The notes below the pieces were generated by a model. It was not told where the DNA came from and searched no databases. It was given only the letters and a program-made list of their open reading frames with translations. Positions 1-6,879 of a stretch of DNA of 7,744 nucleotides are shown here, piece after piece. The stretch spans positions 1-7,744 of the forward strand of contig CALCVH010000180.1 in NCBI GenBank assembly GCA_937907585.1, given 5' to 3'. Origin of the DNA: an uncultured Bacillota bacterium. Lineage in GTDB: Bacteria; Bacillota_I; Bacilli_A; Izemoplasmatales; UBA1188. The position numbers were made by a program, and so were the translations under genes. The first letter of the stretch is position 1. Each line of letters begins with the position of its first letter.

Positions 1-45
1 TATTAATTATTTCCTTAACATTTTTTTACTTTTTATATTTTTTTA

Positions 46-74
46 TTGATACAAAAAAAGTTAAGATGTAATAT
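46..74 (+). promoter_or_regulatory. Sigma-A type promoter of the AraC-family regulator
   Basis: A -35 box TTGATA (46-51, five of six consensus bases) and a -10 box TAATAT (69-74, four of six) are separated by exactly 17 bases. The upstream 45 bases are T/A-rich, as in an UP-like region. The expected transcript start near 81 falls at the ribosome binding site AAGGA (82-86), so the leader would be only about 13 bases. The TTG at 46, which could be read as an in-frame start codon for the regulator, is better explained as part of this -35 box. Confidence 0.6.
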
Positions 75-93
75 AAAGACAAAGGAAACATAT

Positions 94-1026
94 ATGAAAA
101 ATAAATTTGATATAACCACAAAAGAAAATGTTAGAATTGAAAACAAATATGTTCATACTTATAACCATTTAGAAGATCCACTAATATTTAATGATATTAT
201 TCTTTATCAGTTAGGTGAGATTTATCTAAATAATAGCGCTGTAGTAGACCCACATACTCACTTGGATTATTTTGAAGTATCATACATAATTTCAGGAACT
301 GGTATGTTTGTTTCAAATGGTAAAAAACAGATGGTTAAAAAAGGCGATCTTTTCTTATCGCTTCCTGAAGAAGTTCATGAAATAATATCAGATACATATG
401 ACCCTTTAAGATACTATTACGTTGCGGTTAGTTTTAAAGATGGAACTTATATGAAAGATATCTTGTATACTAAGCAACTCTTAGGTTTAGATCCAATTAA
501 TAGAATTCATCATACAAAGAATTTTGATTTCTTTAATAAATTTTCTGATTTAATAGGCGCATTTGAATCAAATTCTGACTATTCAGAATATAAGTTTTCG
601 CTTCTTTTAAAGGCTTTTATCATAGATGTGGTTGAAATCTTTGAAAACGTTGAAATAGATAAACCATATTCCCCACTTGAACTATCAAATACTGATAGCA
701 TCTACTATGAAATCACAAAATATATTGATAAGAATCTACTAACTATGACAAATTTAAAAGATGTTTCAAACGCTTTAAATCATAACTATTCTTATTTATC
801 TAGAATATTTAAAAATAAATTTGGACAGACAATGTTTGAATATTATTCTATACAAAAACTCAATTACGCTAAAAAGCTGATTGAGGAAGGTAATATGTCT
901 ATTACCAAGATTTCAAATTATTTAAATTATACTTCTGTCTATGTATTTTCTAGATCATTTAAAAATGCCTTTGGAGTAAGCCCAAAGGTATATAAAGACA
1001 ATTTATCAAAAACTCAAAAGAGTTAA
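94..1026 (+). CDS. AraC-family transcriptional regulator with N-terminal cupin domain
   Basis: This is a 310-residue one-component sugar-type regulator acting in the cytoplasm. Residues about 45-105 form a cupin-like sensing domain: HTH (54-56), a Glu at 61, a GTG turn and a later His at 95 (VHEI) follow the usual AraC_binding pattern. Residues about 208-303 are the paired helix-turn-helix DNA-binding domain. The first helix pair includes SYLSRIFKNKFG. The second includes YVFSRSFKNAFG and ends in the family signature FGVSPKVYK. The ATG at 94 is chosen because AAGGA lies 7 bases upstream. An in-frame TTG at 46 would add 16 residues but has no ribosome binding site and forms the -35 box. The gene converges on the glycosidase operon with a 20-base gap, so it is the likely local controller, probably an activator as is usual for the family. 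The inducer is unknown; association with the operon is inferred from position. Confidence 0.94.
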   Translation: MKNKFDITTKENVRIENKYVHTYNHLEDPLIFNDIILYQLGEIYLNNSAVVDPHTHLDYFEVSYIISGTGMFVSNGKKQMVKKGDLFLSLPEEVHEIISDTYDPLRYYYVAVSFKDGTYMKDILYTKQLLGLDPINRIHHTKNFDFFNKFSDLIGAFESNSDYSEYKFSLLLKAFIIDVVEIFENVEIDKPYSPLELSNTDSIYYEITKYIDKNLLTMTNLKDVSNALNHNYSYLSRIFKNKFGQTMFEYYSIQKLNYAKKLIEEGNMSITKISNYLNYTSVYVFSRSFKNAFGVSPKVYKDNLSKTQKS

Positions 1027-1046
1027 TTTATATTATATACATTTTA

Positions 1047-3257
1047 TTATCTATTGAATATATAGTGATTGACACTACTACTGATATCATATTTTTGTTT
1101 GTTTAAGATTATTTTGCCAGATATTCCGTGAGGAATAGATGCACTAAAATCTACTTTTCCATTAACTGTTTTTATGTTAATAACGATACTACCAAATCTT
1201 GTTTCTTTTTCTAGATTTGTTTCAAAGTTATCACTATAGATATATGGTTCAATAATAACTTTATCATACCCAACACCATCGTTTTTAAGACCACCTATGT
1301 TTCTTAGTACCCATCTTGTTACTTCACTATACATATGGTGATTTCTTGAAACATAACCACCAAGTTCAAATGCTTCCCAAAGGGTTGTTGCGCCATTATC
1401 TTTCATAAAGCCAAATGATGGATATTCTCTTCTTTCTAACATTTTATATGCGATATCGTTATAGTGGTAATCAGATAAAACATTGAAAAGAGCTTTAGAA
1501 CCTAAGAATCCACAAGTAAGAATATAATCATTTTTCTTAATTGTTTTAACTAATTTTTTGGCTATTTTTTTAGCTTGGCTTCCTTTGACAATATTATAAT
1601 ATATAGCCATCGATAATGAACCGATACCATTTGTATCAACATTATCATCATCTATATATTTTTTTATTATTCCATTTTTTGTTTCTTCTGCTTTAACTAA
1701 TGTTTCTTTTGATTCTTTATAATGTTTCTTAATTTTATGCATAAAAGCCATAATTACTTGGATATTATAATATATACAAGAATCTGAAAATTCATTTGAA
1801 GCTATTTTTAATATTTTTTCATCTATTCTAGGCGGACACCAGTCACTTAATCCATAGCGAACTAATCCATCTTTAGATCTATAATAATTCGCAAATTCTA
1901 AATATTTTTTACATGAATCATAAGCTAAATCAATTAAGCTTGTATCTCCTGTTTCTTTATATACTGTGAAAGGTAAAATAAATAATGCTTGATCCCACGC
2001 TGGGCCAAATCCCCAGCTATATCCCCATGAATCAGTAGGAACTATACAACTAAGTTGACCATTTATCCTCATTGAATCCATTATATCTTTAGTAAATTTA
2101 TAGAATGCTTCTTTCATATCAAATAGATAGAGATCACATTCGCTAGATGCGCTCGCATCGCCAGTCCATCCATTCTTTTCTCGCTGTGGACAATCAGTTG
2201 GAATAGAATGATAATTTGAAAGGATTGATCTTCTTCCCGCATCATATAAGAATTCCATCATTTCATCAGTAGTATTAAATTTCGTTATACTTTTTAAATC
2301 AGTATGGACAAAATACGCTTTAAAAGCGTTCATATCTATTTCGAATGATATTCCTGTTATTTCTATATACCTAAATCCATGGTATACAAACTCAGGTTTA
2401 AATTCTTCAATATTGTCACTACCAAATGTATACTTATCCAATTGGAAATTTGAACTATCACCTACATATATAGATATATTTGAATTATCTAACGTGCTAT
2501 CATCATATAGTTTTTCAGCGTATTGAATATTGATAGTTTCATTCTTTTTTCCTTTCATCCTAAATGAAACGTATCCTGCGATATTTTTACCAAAATCTAT
2601 AACGTAGCCTTTATGATTTTTTATTATATTAACTGGTTTTATTATTTCACATTCCCTTATTAGAGGCATGTTCTCTTTAGTTAATATTCCTGGTACTGGA
2701 GTAACGATTCTAGCGTTAAACCAATCAATATCATCATAATCTAACGCTTTCCAGTTATCTATAAAATTACCATTAACGTATTCGCCAAGCCTTATAGAAT
2801 TATAGTATGTGTATTTACTTTTTCTATATTTCCATCCTTCACTGTCACTACTATATATAACGTTATTATTGGATGATATTTCTAGAATGAATCTTGGAGT
2901 GTCCCTCCAAGTTGCGTGATTATAACTCCACGTATCTTGTTCACCTTGATTATAAAAGCCATTTCCTAACTTGATACATATTACATTTTTGCCTATATTA
3001 ATAAAGTTGTCTATATTATATTCAACATAATATACGGTTTTAGTATAATCAGAAAATGCAGGATTTAAACAGTCATCATTTACTCTTTTACCATTGATAA
3101 AAAGATTATAAAATCCTAACCCAGATATTTTTAATTTAACATTATCAATTTTATTAAAATCAAATATTTTTCTGAATTCATAGGCAGGCATATCTACCTT
3201 ATCAGCTCTTCCAATTATAACGTCATAACTGCCTACCCATTTTGCGTTCTTATCCAT
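1047..3257 (-). CDS. GH78 alpha-L-rhamnosidase, cytoplasmic
   Basis: This 736-residue inverting glycoside hydrolase is predicted to release terminal alpha-L-rhamnose. In order it shows an N-terminal beta-sandwich (about 20-150, with GLGFYNLFINGKRV), a second beta domain around DFGKNIAGYVSF (from D221) ending near GFRYIEITG, the (alpha/alpha)6 catalytic domain, and a C-terminal beta domain (FGSIVINIKTVNGKV). The catalytic motif DCPQREKNGWTGDA places D355, E360 and D367 in the same spacing as the rhamnose-contacting Asp, Glu and Asp of Bacillus GH78. E628 in TTLWEAF matches the family general base. No signal peptide is seen. An earlier in-frame ATG at 3275 overlaps the upstream gene by 11 bases and lacks a ribosome binding site. 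The ATG at 3257 is preceded by GAGTAGG at a spacing of 6, and its protein begins MDKNAKWVGS as family members typically do. It is the last gene of the operon. At 736 residues it is shorter than many GH78 enzymes (about 900). Substrate linkage is not predictable. Confidence 0.94.
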   Translation of the reverse strand: MDKNAKWVGSYDVIIGRADKVDMPAYEFRKIFDFNKIDNVKLKISGLGFYNLFINGKRVNDDCLNPAFSDYTKTVYYVEYNIDNFINIGKNVICIKLGNGFYNQGEQDTWSYNHATWRDTPRFILEISSNNNVIYSSDSEGWKYRKSKYTYYNSIRLGEYVNGNFIDNWKALDYDDIDWFNARIVTPVPGILTKENMPLIRECEIIKPVNIIKNHKGYVIDFGKNIAGYVSFRMKGKKNETINIQYAEKLYDDSTLDNSNISIYVGDSSNFQLDKYTFGSDNIEEFKPEFVYHGFRYIEITGISFEIDMNAFKAYFVHTDLKSITKFNTTDEMMEFLYDAGRRSILSNYHSIPTDCPQREKNGWTGDASASSECDLYLFDMKEAFYKFTKDIMDSMRINGQLSCIVPTDSWGYSWGFGPAWDQALFILPFTVYKETGDTSLIDLAYDSCKKYLEFANYYRSKDGLVRYGLSDWCPPRIDEKILKIASNEFSDSCIYYNIQVIMAFMHKIKKHYKESKETLVKAEETKNGIIKKYIDDDNVDTNGIGSLSMAIYYNIVKGSQAKKIAKKLVKTIKKNDYILTCGFLGSKALFNVLSDYHYNDIAYKMLERREYPSFGFMKDNGATTLWEAFELGGYVSRNHHMYSEVTRWVLRNIGGLKNDGVGYDKVIIEPYIYSDNFETNLEKETRFGSIVINIKTVNGKVDFSASIPHGISGKIILNKQKYDISSSVNHYIFNR

Positions 3258-3263
3258 AATATA

Positions 3264-3270
3264 CCTACTC
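3264..3270 (-). promoter_or_regulatory. Ribosome binding site of the GH78 gene, containing the upstream stop codon
   Basis: GAGTAGG lies 6 bases before the ATG at 3257 and contains the TAG stop of the GH63-type gene (3265-3267). A ribosome terminating there would sit on the next initiation site, which suggests translational coupling. It is the reason to prefer 3257 over the ATG at 3275, whose upstream bases (AATTATTAAATT) contain no SD. Confidence 0.6.
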
Positions 3271-4509
3271 AACATAATTTAATAATTCTATCATCAACAA
3301 ATTCCAATTCATAAATCCATGATTCATAATAGGATTCCCATTATCAGGGTTATAGTATTCACTCATAGAGCCATTATTTATAATATCATTTTCAAACATT
3401 TGTATTGTCTTATATAGATAATGTTTAGCTTCTCCACTATATCCATTCATAAATAATACTTTTATGAATATATAATTAGATATTCCCCATATAGGTCCAT
3501 TCCAATTAGATGGGTTTCCTGATGGGGCTAAAGAATACATAAGTTCATTTTTAGATAGTGTTCTTATACCATAATTAGACATTAATCCATCATCGCTAAG
3601 TACCATATCGATTATTTCCATTTTTTTATTCATATTATCAGTTATATTCAAATATAGTGGAATTAAACCTAAAAAGCTTCTAATTTTTAGAGGTATTACA
3701 TTCCAAAAAGCGTTTAATCCATGATGAAAATATTTAGTTTCATGTGTTGATATATTCACATCAACACTATAATACATATTAGTATATTTATCAAAACAAT
3801 ATTTATTTATGCTTAATTTAAGATTATTTAATTCATTAATATAGTATTCTTTTTTATCTTTTAATTTTAGTTTATCAAGAATTATTATCATCGAATTAAA
3901 ATCTTCAACCAAGAATGAATTTAAAAATATTGATGCGGTTGATCTATCAGGTCTACCAAATACAGATGGGTCGTTATCTATTCCAATCATCACATCATTA
4001 TTAAATAAATATAGCCCAGTTGGTTCATGATATTGATTCTTTTTATAGAAACTAAAATATTTATCAAGATTATCTATATATTTTGTTAGCCATGTAAAAT
4101 CATTTATAAATAATGAAGCTTGAAGAGCGTTTTGAGCTAAAAATGGTTTATGTTGGTTAACAGATCCATTTTCTTTCATTCTGTATAATTCATCTTCTAG
4201 AATATGATCATATGTCGTCATTATTGGAACAAATCCATCCTCTTTCTGTAGTTCAAAAAAGTTTAGGACATTCCCTTTAATAGAAGATTTCGATTTATTA
4301 ATAAAATCTTCTTTTAAATATCCAGGTTTATGTTTATTCTCATATTCGATGAATGCGATAATCGCTTTTGCGGAATAAAAAGAATCCCAATCCCATAAAT
4401 CAGTTGAATATGAGCCACCTGGAATAGTATAAGGATATTTTATATTCCCATTAGGTTCTTTAAACATTTCATCTATATGTTCTTCAATATATTTTAAATA
4501 GTGGTTCAT
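3265..4509 (-). CDS. GH63-type (alpha/alpha)6 glycosidase (mannosylglycerate hydrolase / trehalase-like)
   Basis: This 414-residue protein is all helical in outline and carries the hallmarks of the GH63/GH37 clan of inverting alpha-glycosidases. An aromatic motif DLWDWDSF lies at 37-44. GIDNDPS with D178 corresponds to the MDNSP general-acid motif, and is followed by GRPDRSTAS. The substrate-site motif NWNGPIWG has W336 and W341. SEYYNPDNG with E384 corresponds to the general base, followed by GFMNWN. The length matches single-domain bacterial mannosylglycerate/glucosylglycerate hydrolases rather than the larger YgjK-type enzymes. No signal peptide is visible, so the enzyme is probably cytoplasmic. 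The start at 4509 is supported by AAAGGAAGG at 4514-4522. It is third in the operon, 20 bases after the esterase gene and directly before the rhamnosidase. Fold and catalytic pair are fairly clear; whether it cuts alpha-Glc or alpha-Man, and from what, cannot be told. Confidence 0.8.
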   Translation of the reverse strand: MNHYLKYIEEHIDEMFKEPNGNIKYPYTIPGGSYSTDLWDWDSFYSAKAIIAFIEYENKHKPGYLKEDFINKSKSSIKGNVLNFFELQKEDGFVPIMTTYDHILEDELYRMKENGSVNQHKPFLAQNALQASLFINDFTWLTKYIDNLDKYFSFYKKNQYHEPTGLYLFNNDVMIGIDNDPSVFGRPDRSTASIFLNSFLVEDFNSMIIILDKLKLKDKKEYYINELNNLKLSINKYCFDKYTNMYYSVDVNISTHETKYFHHGLNAFWNVIPLKIRSFLGLIPLYLNITDNMNKKMEIIDMVLSDDGLMSNYGIRTLSKNELMYSLAPSGNPSNWNGPIWGISNYIFIKVLFMNGYSGEAKHYLYKTIQMFENDIINNGSMSEYYNPDNGNPIMNHGFMNWNLLMIELLNYVE

Positions 4510-4529
4510 ATAGCCTTCCTTTAATTATA

Positions 4530-5111
4530 TTATAACCCTATTTTTTCTTTTATATACGCTGCGATAAAATAGTATCCAATAGTAGAAAAATGTAACCCAT
4601 CATTAGGCTGCGTTACATATTCGTTTTCTATAGTTAATAAAGGATGTTCATCCATTCTTATTAAATCATAATTATTGTTTTTCGCATAATTTATAATAAA
4701 TTTATTTGCGTTATTTACTCTATCAATATATCCACAGTTTGAATAGGATTTATTTGTTGTGGCGTTAGGACAGGTACACAAATATATTTTGATGTTTTTA
4801 TTAAAACTTAATACGTATTTTATAATTTTATCATACGCATCATTTCCTTTATTATTATTTCCTAGTTCTCCATTTGTCCCTAACATTATAATTACGATAT
4901 CCGCATCAGAAAAATCTATCTTACTAGATAAGAGATAATCTAAATAAGATATAGGCGTATATCCACATTTTCCATAGTTTACTACTATTGAATCAGTGAT
5001 TTTAGATAGAAAAAATGGATAATTGTATTCGCTTATATTAGCGATTCCACTTTTTCCTTTTATCCCGTAATCACCCTCAGTTAAACTATCACCTAATGCG
5101 TATACTTTCAT
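4530..5111 (-). CDS. SGNH/GDSL-family hydrolase (probable carbohydrate esterase)
   Basis: This 193-residue serine esterase has a flavodoxin-like SGNH fold. The catalytic blocks are visible: GDSLTEG with nucleophile S9 at the N-terminus (block I), NYG with G47 as the oxyanion Gly (block II), GTNG with N80 (block III), and DGLHF with D171 and H174 as the Asp/His of the triad (block V). No signal peptide is seen, since the protein starts directly with the first beta strand, so it is likely cytoplasmic. Two starts are possible. The ATG at 5120 overlaps the upstream gene by 8 bases and has no properly spaced SD. The ATG at 5111 follows the upstream TAA by one base, has GAGATGA at 5117-5123 as SD, and gives the typical family start MKVYALGDSLTEG; it is preferred. 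Within a glycosidase operon, deacetylation of a sugar is the most natural role (inference), but the substrate is unknown. Confidence 0.9.
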   Translation of the reverse strand: MKVYALGDSLTEGDYGIKGKSGIANISEYNYPFFLSKITDSIVVNYGKCGYTPISYLDYLLSSKIDFSDADIVIIMLGTNGELGNNNKGNDAYDKIIKYVLSFNKNIKIYLCTCPNATTNKSYSNCGYIDRVNNANKFIINYAKNNNYDLIRMDEHPLLTIENEYVTQPNDGLHFSTIGYYFIAAYIKEKIGL

Positions 5112-5112
5112 A

Positions 5113-6744
5113 TTATTCATCTCTAGATGCTTTTTCGTTTGTTCTTTTAACGTTTACATTTAAGTTAGATTCAAATGAACCACAATTATCTAATACAATT
5201 TCAAATTCTTCATCTGTTAATAGTTTATTATTGTTGAATTTTATATTATCAGTATATCTAAAGAATCCCGCAAACTTGTTAGAGAAAGTACAGTTTTCAA
5301 TAGTGATATTCTTATGATAGTATGGATCTTTTAAAGTTGATTTAAATTCAGGAATAGATGCGAACGCAGGTCTATTCTTAATATTAAATTTAACATTTCT
5401 AATAGTCAAATCTTCGACAGGACTAGATTCAAACCAGAAGTTAGTATCTCCTGTTGTCATAAGATCCATATCTGTTTCTATATTTTCTATTAGAACCTTT
5501 CCTCTAGTTTGGAATCTTAGGTGAGTGTTTGCTTTACCGAATTTTGAATCATAGATATGAACATTTGTTTGAGCGCTTAAATTTTCTACTAAGCTTCCTT
5601 TATTAACATCTTTAATCTCTTTATCTAATGTGAATTCATATAACTTATTATTTATTTTATTAATATTAATGATTCTTGATCTATCAACTTCTTCCATTGA
5701 ATGATCATTATATAAAGCGATTAAATCGCCTTCACCAAATATCTTAAACGCATCAGATTGTCCAGGCGTGTTTACAGTAATCTTATTTTTATCTTTTGAT
5801 TCAAATGTATAGTAATTAGAGTGAATATTTAATGCATCATCAATAGTTCCATAAAATATTGAATTCTTAATAATTAAATCGCCCTTGCACGCAACCGCAT
5901 GTATTCCATCCGCAGAGTTCGCAACGATTGAATCTGACAATTCATCATGATAATACTTCAAACCATCAATTGTCATATTTTCTGTATATACAGGCATTAT
6001 CCCCATGCCTAAGCCATTGATTATTCTATAATTTGTAATCTTAATATCTTTGGAGTTATATGAGATTAAATTAGTGATATCTCTATTGTCTACACATAGA
6101 ATAAGAATTGAGCCTATATGGTATTCAGGAATTATATGTCCTTTAAACACCAAGTATTCACCTTCTTCATACGCAAGCATCGAACATGCTTCATCACCCC
6201 AAGGCAAGAAACATCTTTCTTTTGTTTTATCACCTATTAACACAACAGGCCAACTTATACCGTCAAGTGTTTCTTTATTAAATTCTTGTAAGAATACATA
6301 GCCATTTTTTACTGTTTCATCTCTCCAATATTTTGAATATGGAATAAATTCTCCATCTCTTACTTCATATGGAAAACCTTTAGACACTTTACATTTAATG
6401 TATCCTTCTTTAATATCTACTACTTCCATTTCTGTATGGAACGCTCTATCATATTTAACTATCACATTTTTGATTTCTATATTTTTAGAATTAGCGATAA
6501 TAAATGGAGATAAAGGGCCATTTAAATATAAAATAGCTCCGTTAAAATCGATAGTTATATTCTCTTTATTATTAATGTATATACAGGTATTTTGTTCATC
6601 ACAAAATCTTCTTGTTGAACAAAAATATTCATCATTACTAAGAGGAATAGTATCCTCTTTATAGTATTCTAAAATATCCTTATCATAGTAATAATAAGTG
6701 TTGTTTTCTAAAGAAATGTTCTTATTAAATAGTACTCTTTTCAT
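5113..6744 (-). CDS. Right-handed beta-helix glycosidase, GH110-like (putative alpha-galactosidase)
   Basis: This 543-residue protein shows repeated short beta-strand turns of the right-handed parallel beta-helix type (for example KNITIENCTF, NITIDFNGA, DLIIKNSIF). Three stretches resemble GH110 alpha-1,3-galactosidases. An N-terminal YDRAFHTEMEVVD (from Y98) fits the family's IDWxRPxxSQxxV pattern. SADGIH carries D279 and H282. IDDALNIH carries D302, D303 and H308, with the Asp-Asp pair about 23 residues after the first Asp, close to the spacing of the catalytic aspartates in GH110. An insertion at about 110-235 separates the first match from the helix. No signal peptide or membrane anchor is present, unlike many secreted beta-helix enzymes. 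AGGA at 6752-6755 lies 7 bases before the ATG. It is the first gene of the operon, directly behind the promoter at 6770-6798. The fold is confident. The family assignment is moderate; another beta-helix GH or lyase family remains possible. Confidence 0.68.
   Translation of the reverse strand: MKRVLFNKNISLENNTYYYYDKDILEYYKEDTIPLSNDEYFCSTRRFCDEQNTCIYINNKENITIDFNGAILYLNGPLSPFIIANSKNIEIKNVIVKYDRAFHTEMEVVDIKEGYIKCKVSKGFPYEVRDGEFIPYSKYWRDETVKNGYVFLQEFNKETLDGISWPVVLIGDKTKERCFLPWGDEACSMLAYEEGEYLVFKGHIIPEYHIGSILILCVDNRDITNLISYNSKDIKITNYRIINGLGMGIMPVYTENMTIDGLKYYHDELSDSIVANSADGIHAVACKGDLIIKNSIFYGTIDDALNIHSNYYTFESKDKNKITVNTPGQSDAFKIFGEGDLIALYNDHSMEEVDRSRIININKINNKLYEFTLDKEIKDVNKGSLVENLSAQTNVHIYDSKFGKANTHLRFQTRGKVLIENIETDMDLMTTGDTNFWFESSPVEDLTIRNVKFNIKNRPAFASIPEFKSTLKDPYYHKNITIENCTFSNKFAGFFRYTDNIKFNNNKLLTDEEFEIVLDNCGSFESNLNVNVKRTNEKASRDE
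5117..5123 (-). promoter_or_regulatory. Ribosome binding site of the SGNH hydrolase gene
   Basis: GAGATGA resembles GAGGTGA and ends 5 bases before the ATG at 5111. It lies inside the last codons of the beta-helix gene, whose TAA (5113-5115) ends one base before that ATG. The overlapping ATG at 5120 lies within the same heptamer, which argues against it being the true start. Confidence 0.45.
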
Positions 6745-6769
6745 GTTTATATCCTAATATTTTTTCTTA

Positions 6770-6798
6770 ATCATAACACAATAATATTTAATAGTAAA
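6770..6798 (-). promoter_or_regulatory. Extended -10 promoter of the four-gene glycosidase operon
   Basis: On the minus strand TTTACT (6793-6798, four of six bases of the -35 consensus) is followed after 17 bases by TATGAT (6770-6775, five of six). A TG at 6777-6778 gives the extended -10 TGnTATGAT. The predicted transcript start near 6763 leaves a leader of roughly 19 bases carrying the SD AGGA of the beta-helix gene. The -35 box lies inside the near-palindrome at 6790-6816, so this promoter is probably regulated. Confidence 0.6.
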
Positions 6799-6816
6799 TT
6801 ACGATAATTTACCATT
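6790..6816. promoter_or_regulatory. Near-perfect 27-bp palindrome over the operon -35 box (operator candidate)
   Basis: The core is GTAAATTA (6794-6801), spacer CGA, then TAATTTAC (6805-6812), a perfect 8-bp inverted repeat. Outside it the symmetry continues for three further pairs after a single mismatch, giving 12-bp half sites. It contains the -35 box of the operon promoter. A protein bound here would block RNA polymerase, so a repressor site is the simplest reading. It has no U-tract on either side and is not a terminator. The binding protein is unknown. Confidence 0.55.
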
Positions 6817-6828
6817 ATCATATTATTA

Positions 6829-6854
6829 TTTTTCTATTTATTCATATAGAAAAA
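6829..6854. repeat. 9-bp inverted repeat between operator and terminator
   Basis: TTTTTCTAT (6829-6837) and ATAGAAAAA (6846-6854) are exact inverted copies around an 8-base spacer. The right arm is also the U-tract of the terminator hairpin at 6855-6870. On the operon side the repeat lies about 30 bases upstream of the -35 box, a position suited to an activator. The arms are AT-only apart from one C/G pair, so chance or a weak secondary structure is also possible. Confidence 0.45.
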
Positions 6855-6870
6855 GGATGTCAAAACATCC
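6850..6870 (-). terminator. Rho-independent terminator of the 178-residue protein gene
   Basis: On the minus strand GGATGT, loop TTTG and ACATCC form a perfect 6-bp hairpin, extended by a G-T pair. It is followed by five T residues, and starts 9 bases after the TAG stop at 6880. It separates the unrecognised gene from the glycosidase operon on the same strand. Confidence 0.82.
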
Positions 6871-6879
6871 CTCTAAAGT

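Noticed and set aside
1027..1070. Possible bidirectional terminator between the convergent AraC and GH78 genes
   Set aside because: The 20-base gap is AT-rich without a GC-containing hairpin. The only self-complementary bit (CTAT...ATAG near 1051-1065) is very weak and lies inside the GH78 coding end.
5096..5317. Plus-strand open frame of 73 codons
   Set aside because: It lies antisense to the end of the beta-helix gene and the start of the SGNH gene, has no ribosome binding site and no recognisable protein features.
6050..6664. Two plus-strand open frames (6050-6301 and 6398-6664)
   Set aside because: Both are antisense to the beta-helix gene, whose motifs are well defined on the minus strand. 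Their sequences look like shadow translation.
6790..6816. CcpA cre site reading of the palindrome
   Set aside because: It has a central CG but the flanking bases do not fit the TGnAAnCG consensus, and the dyad is centred on the G rather than between C and G.
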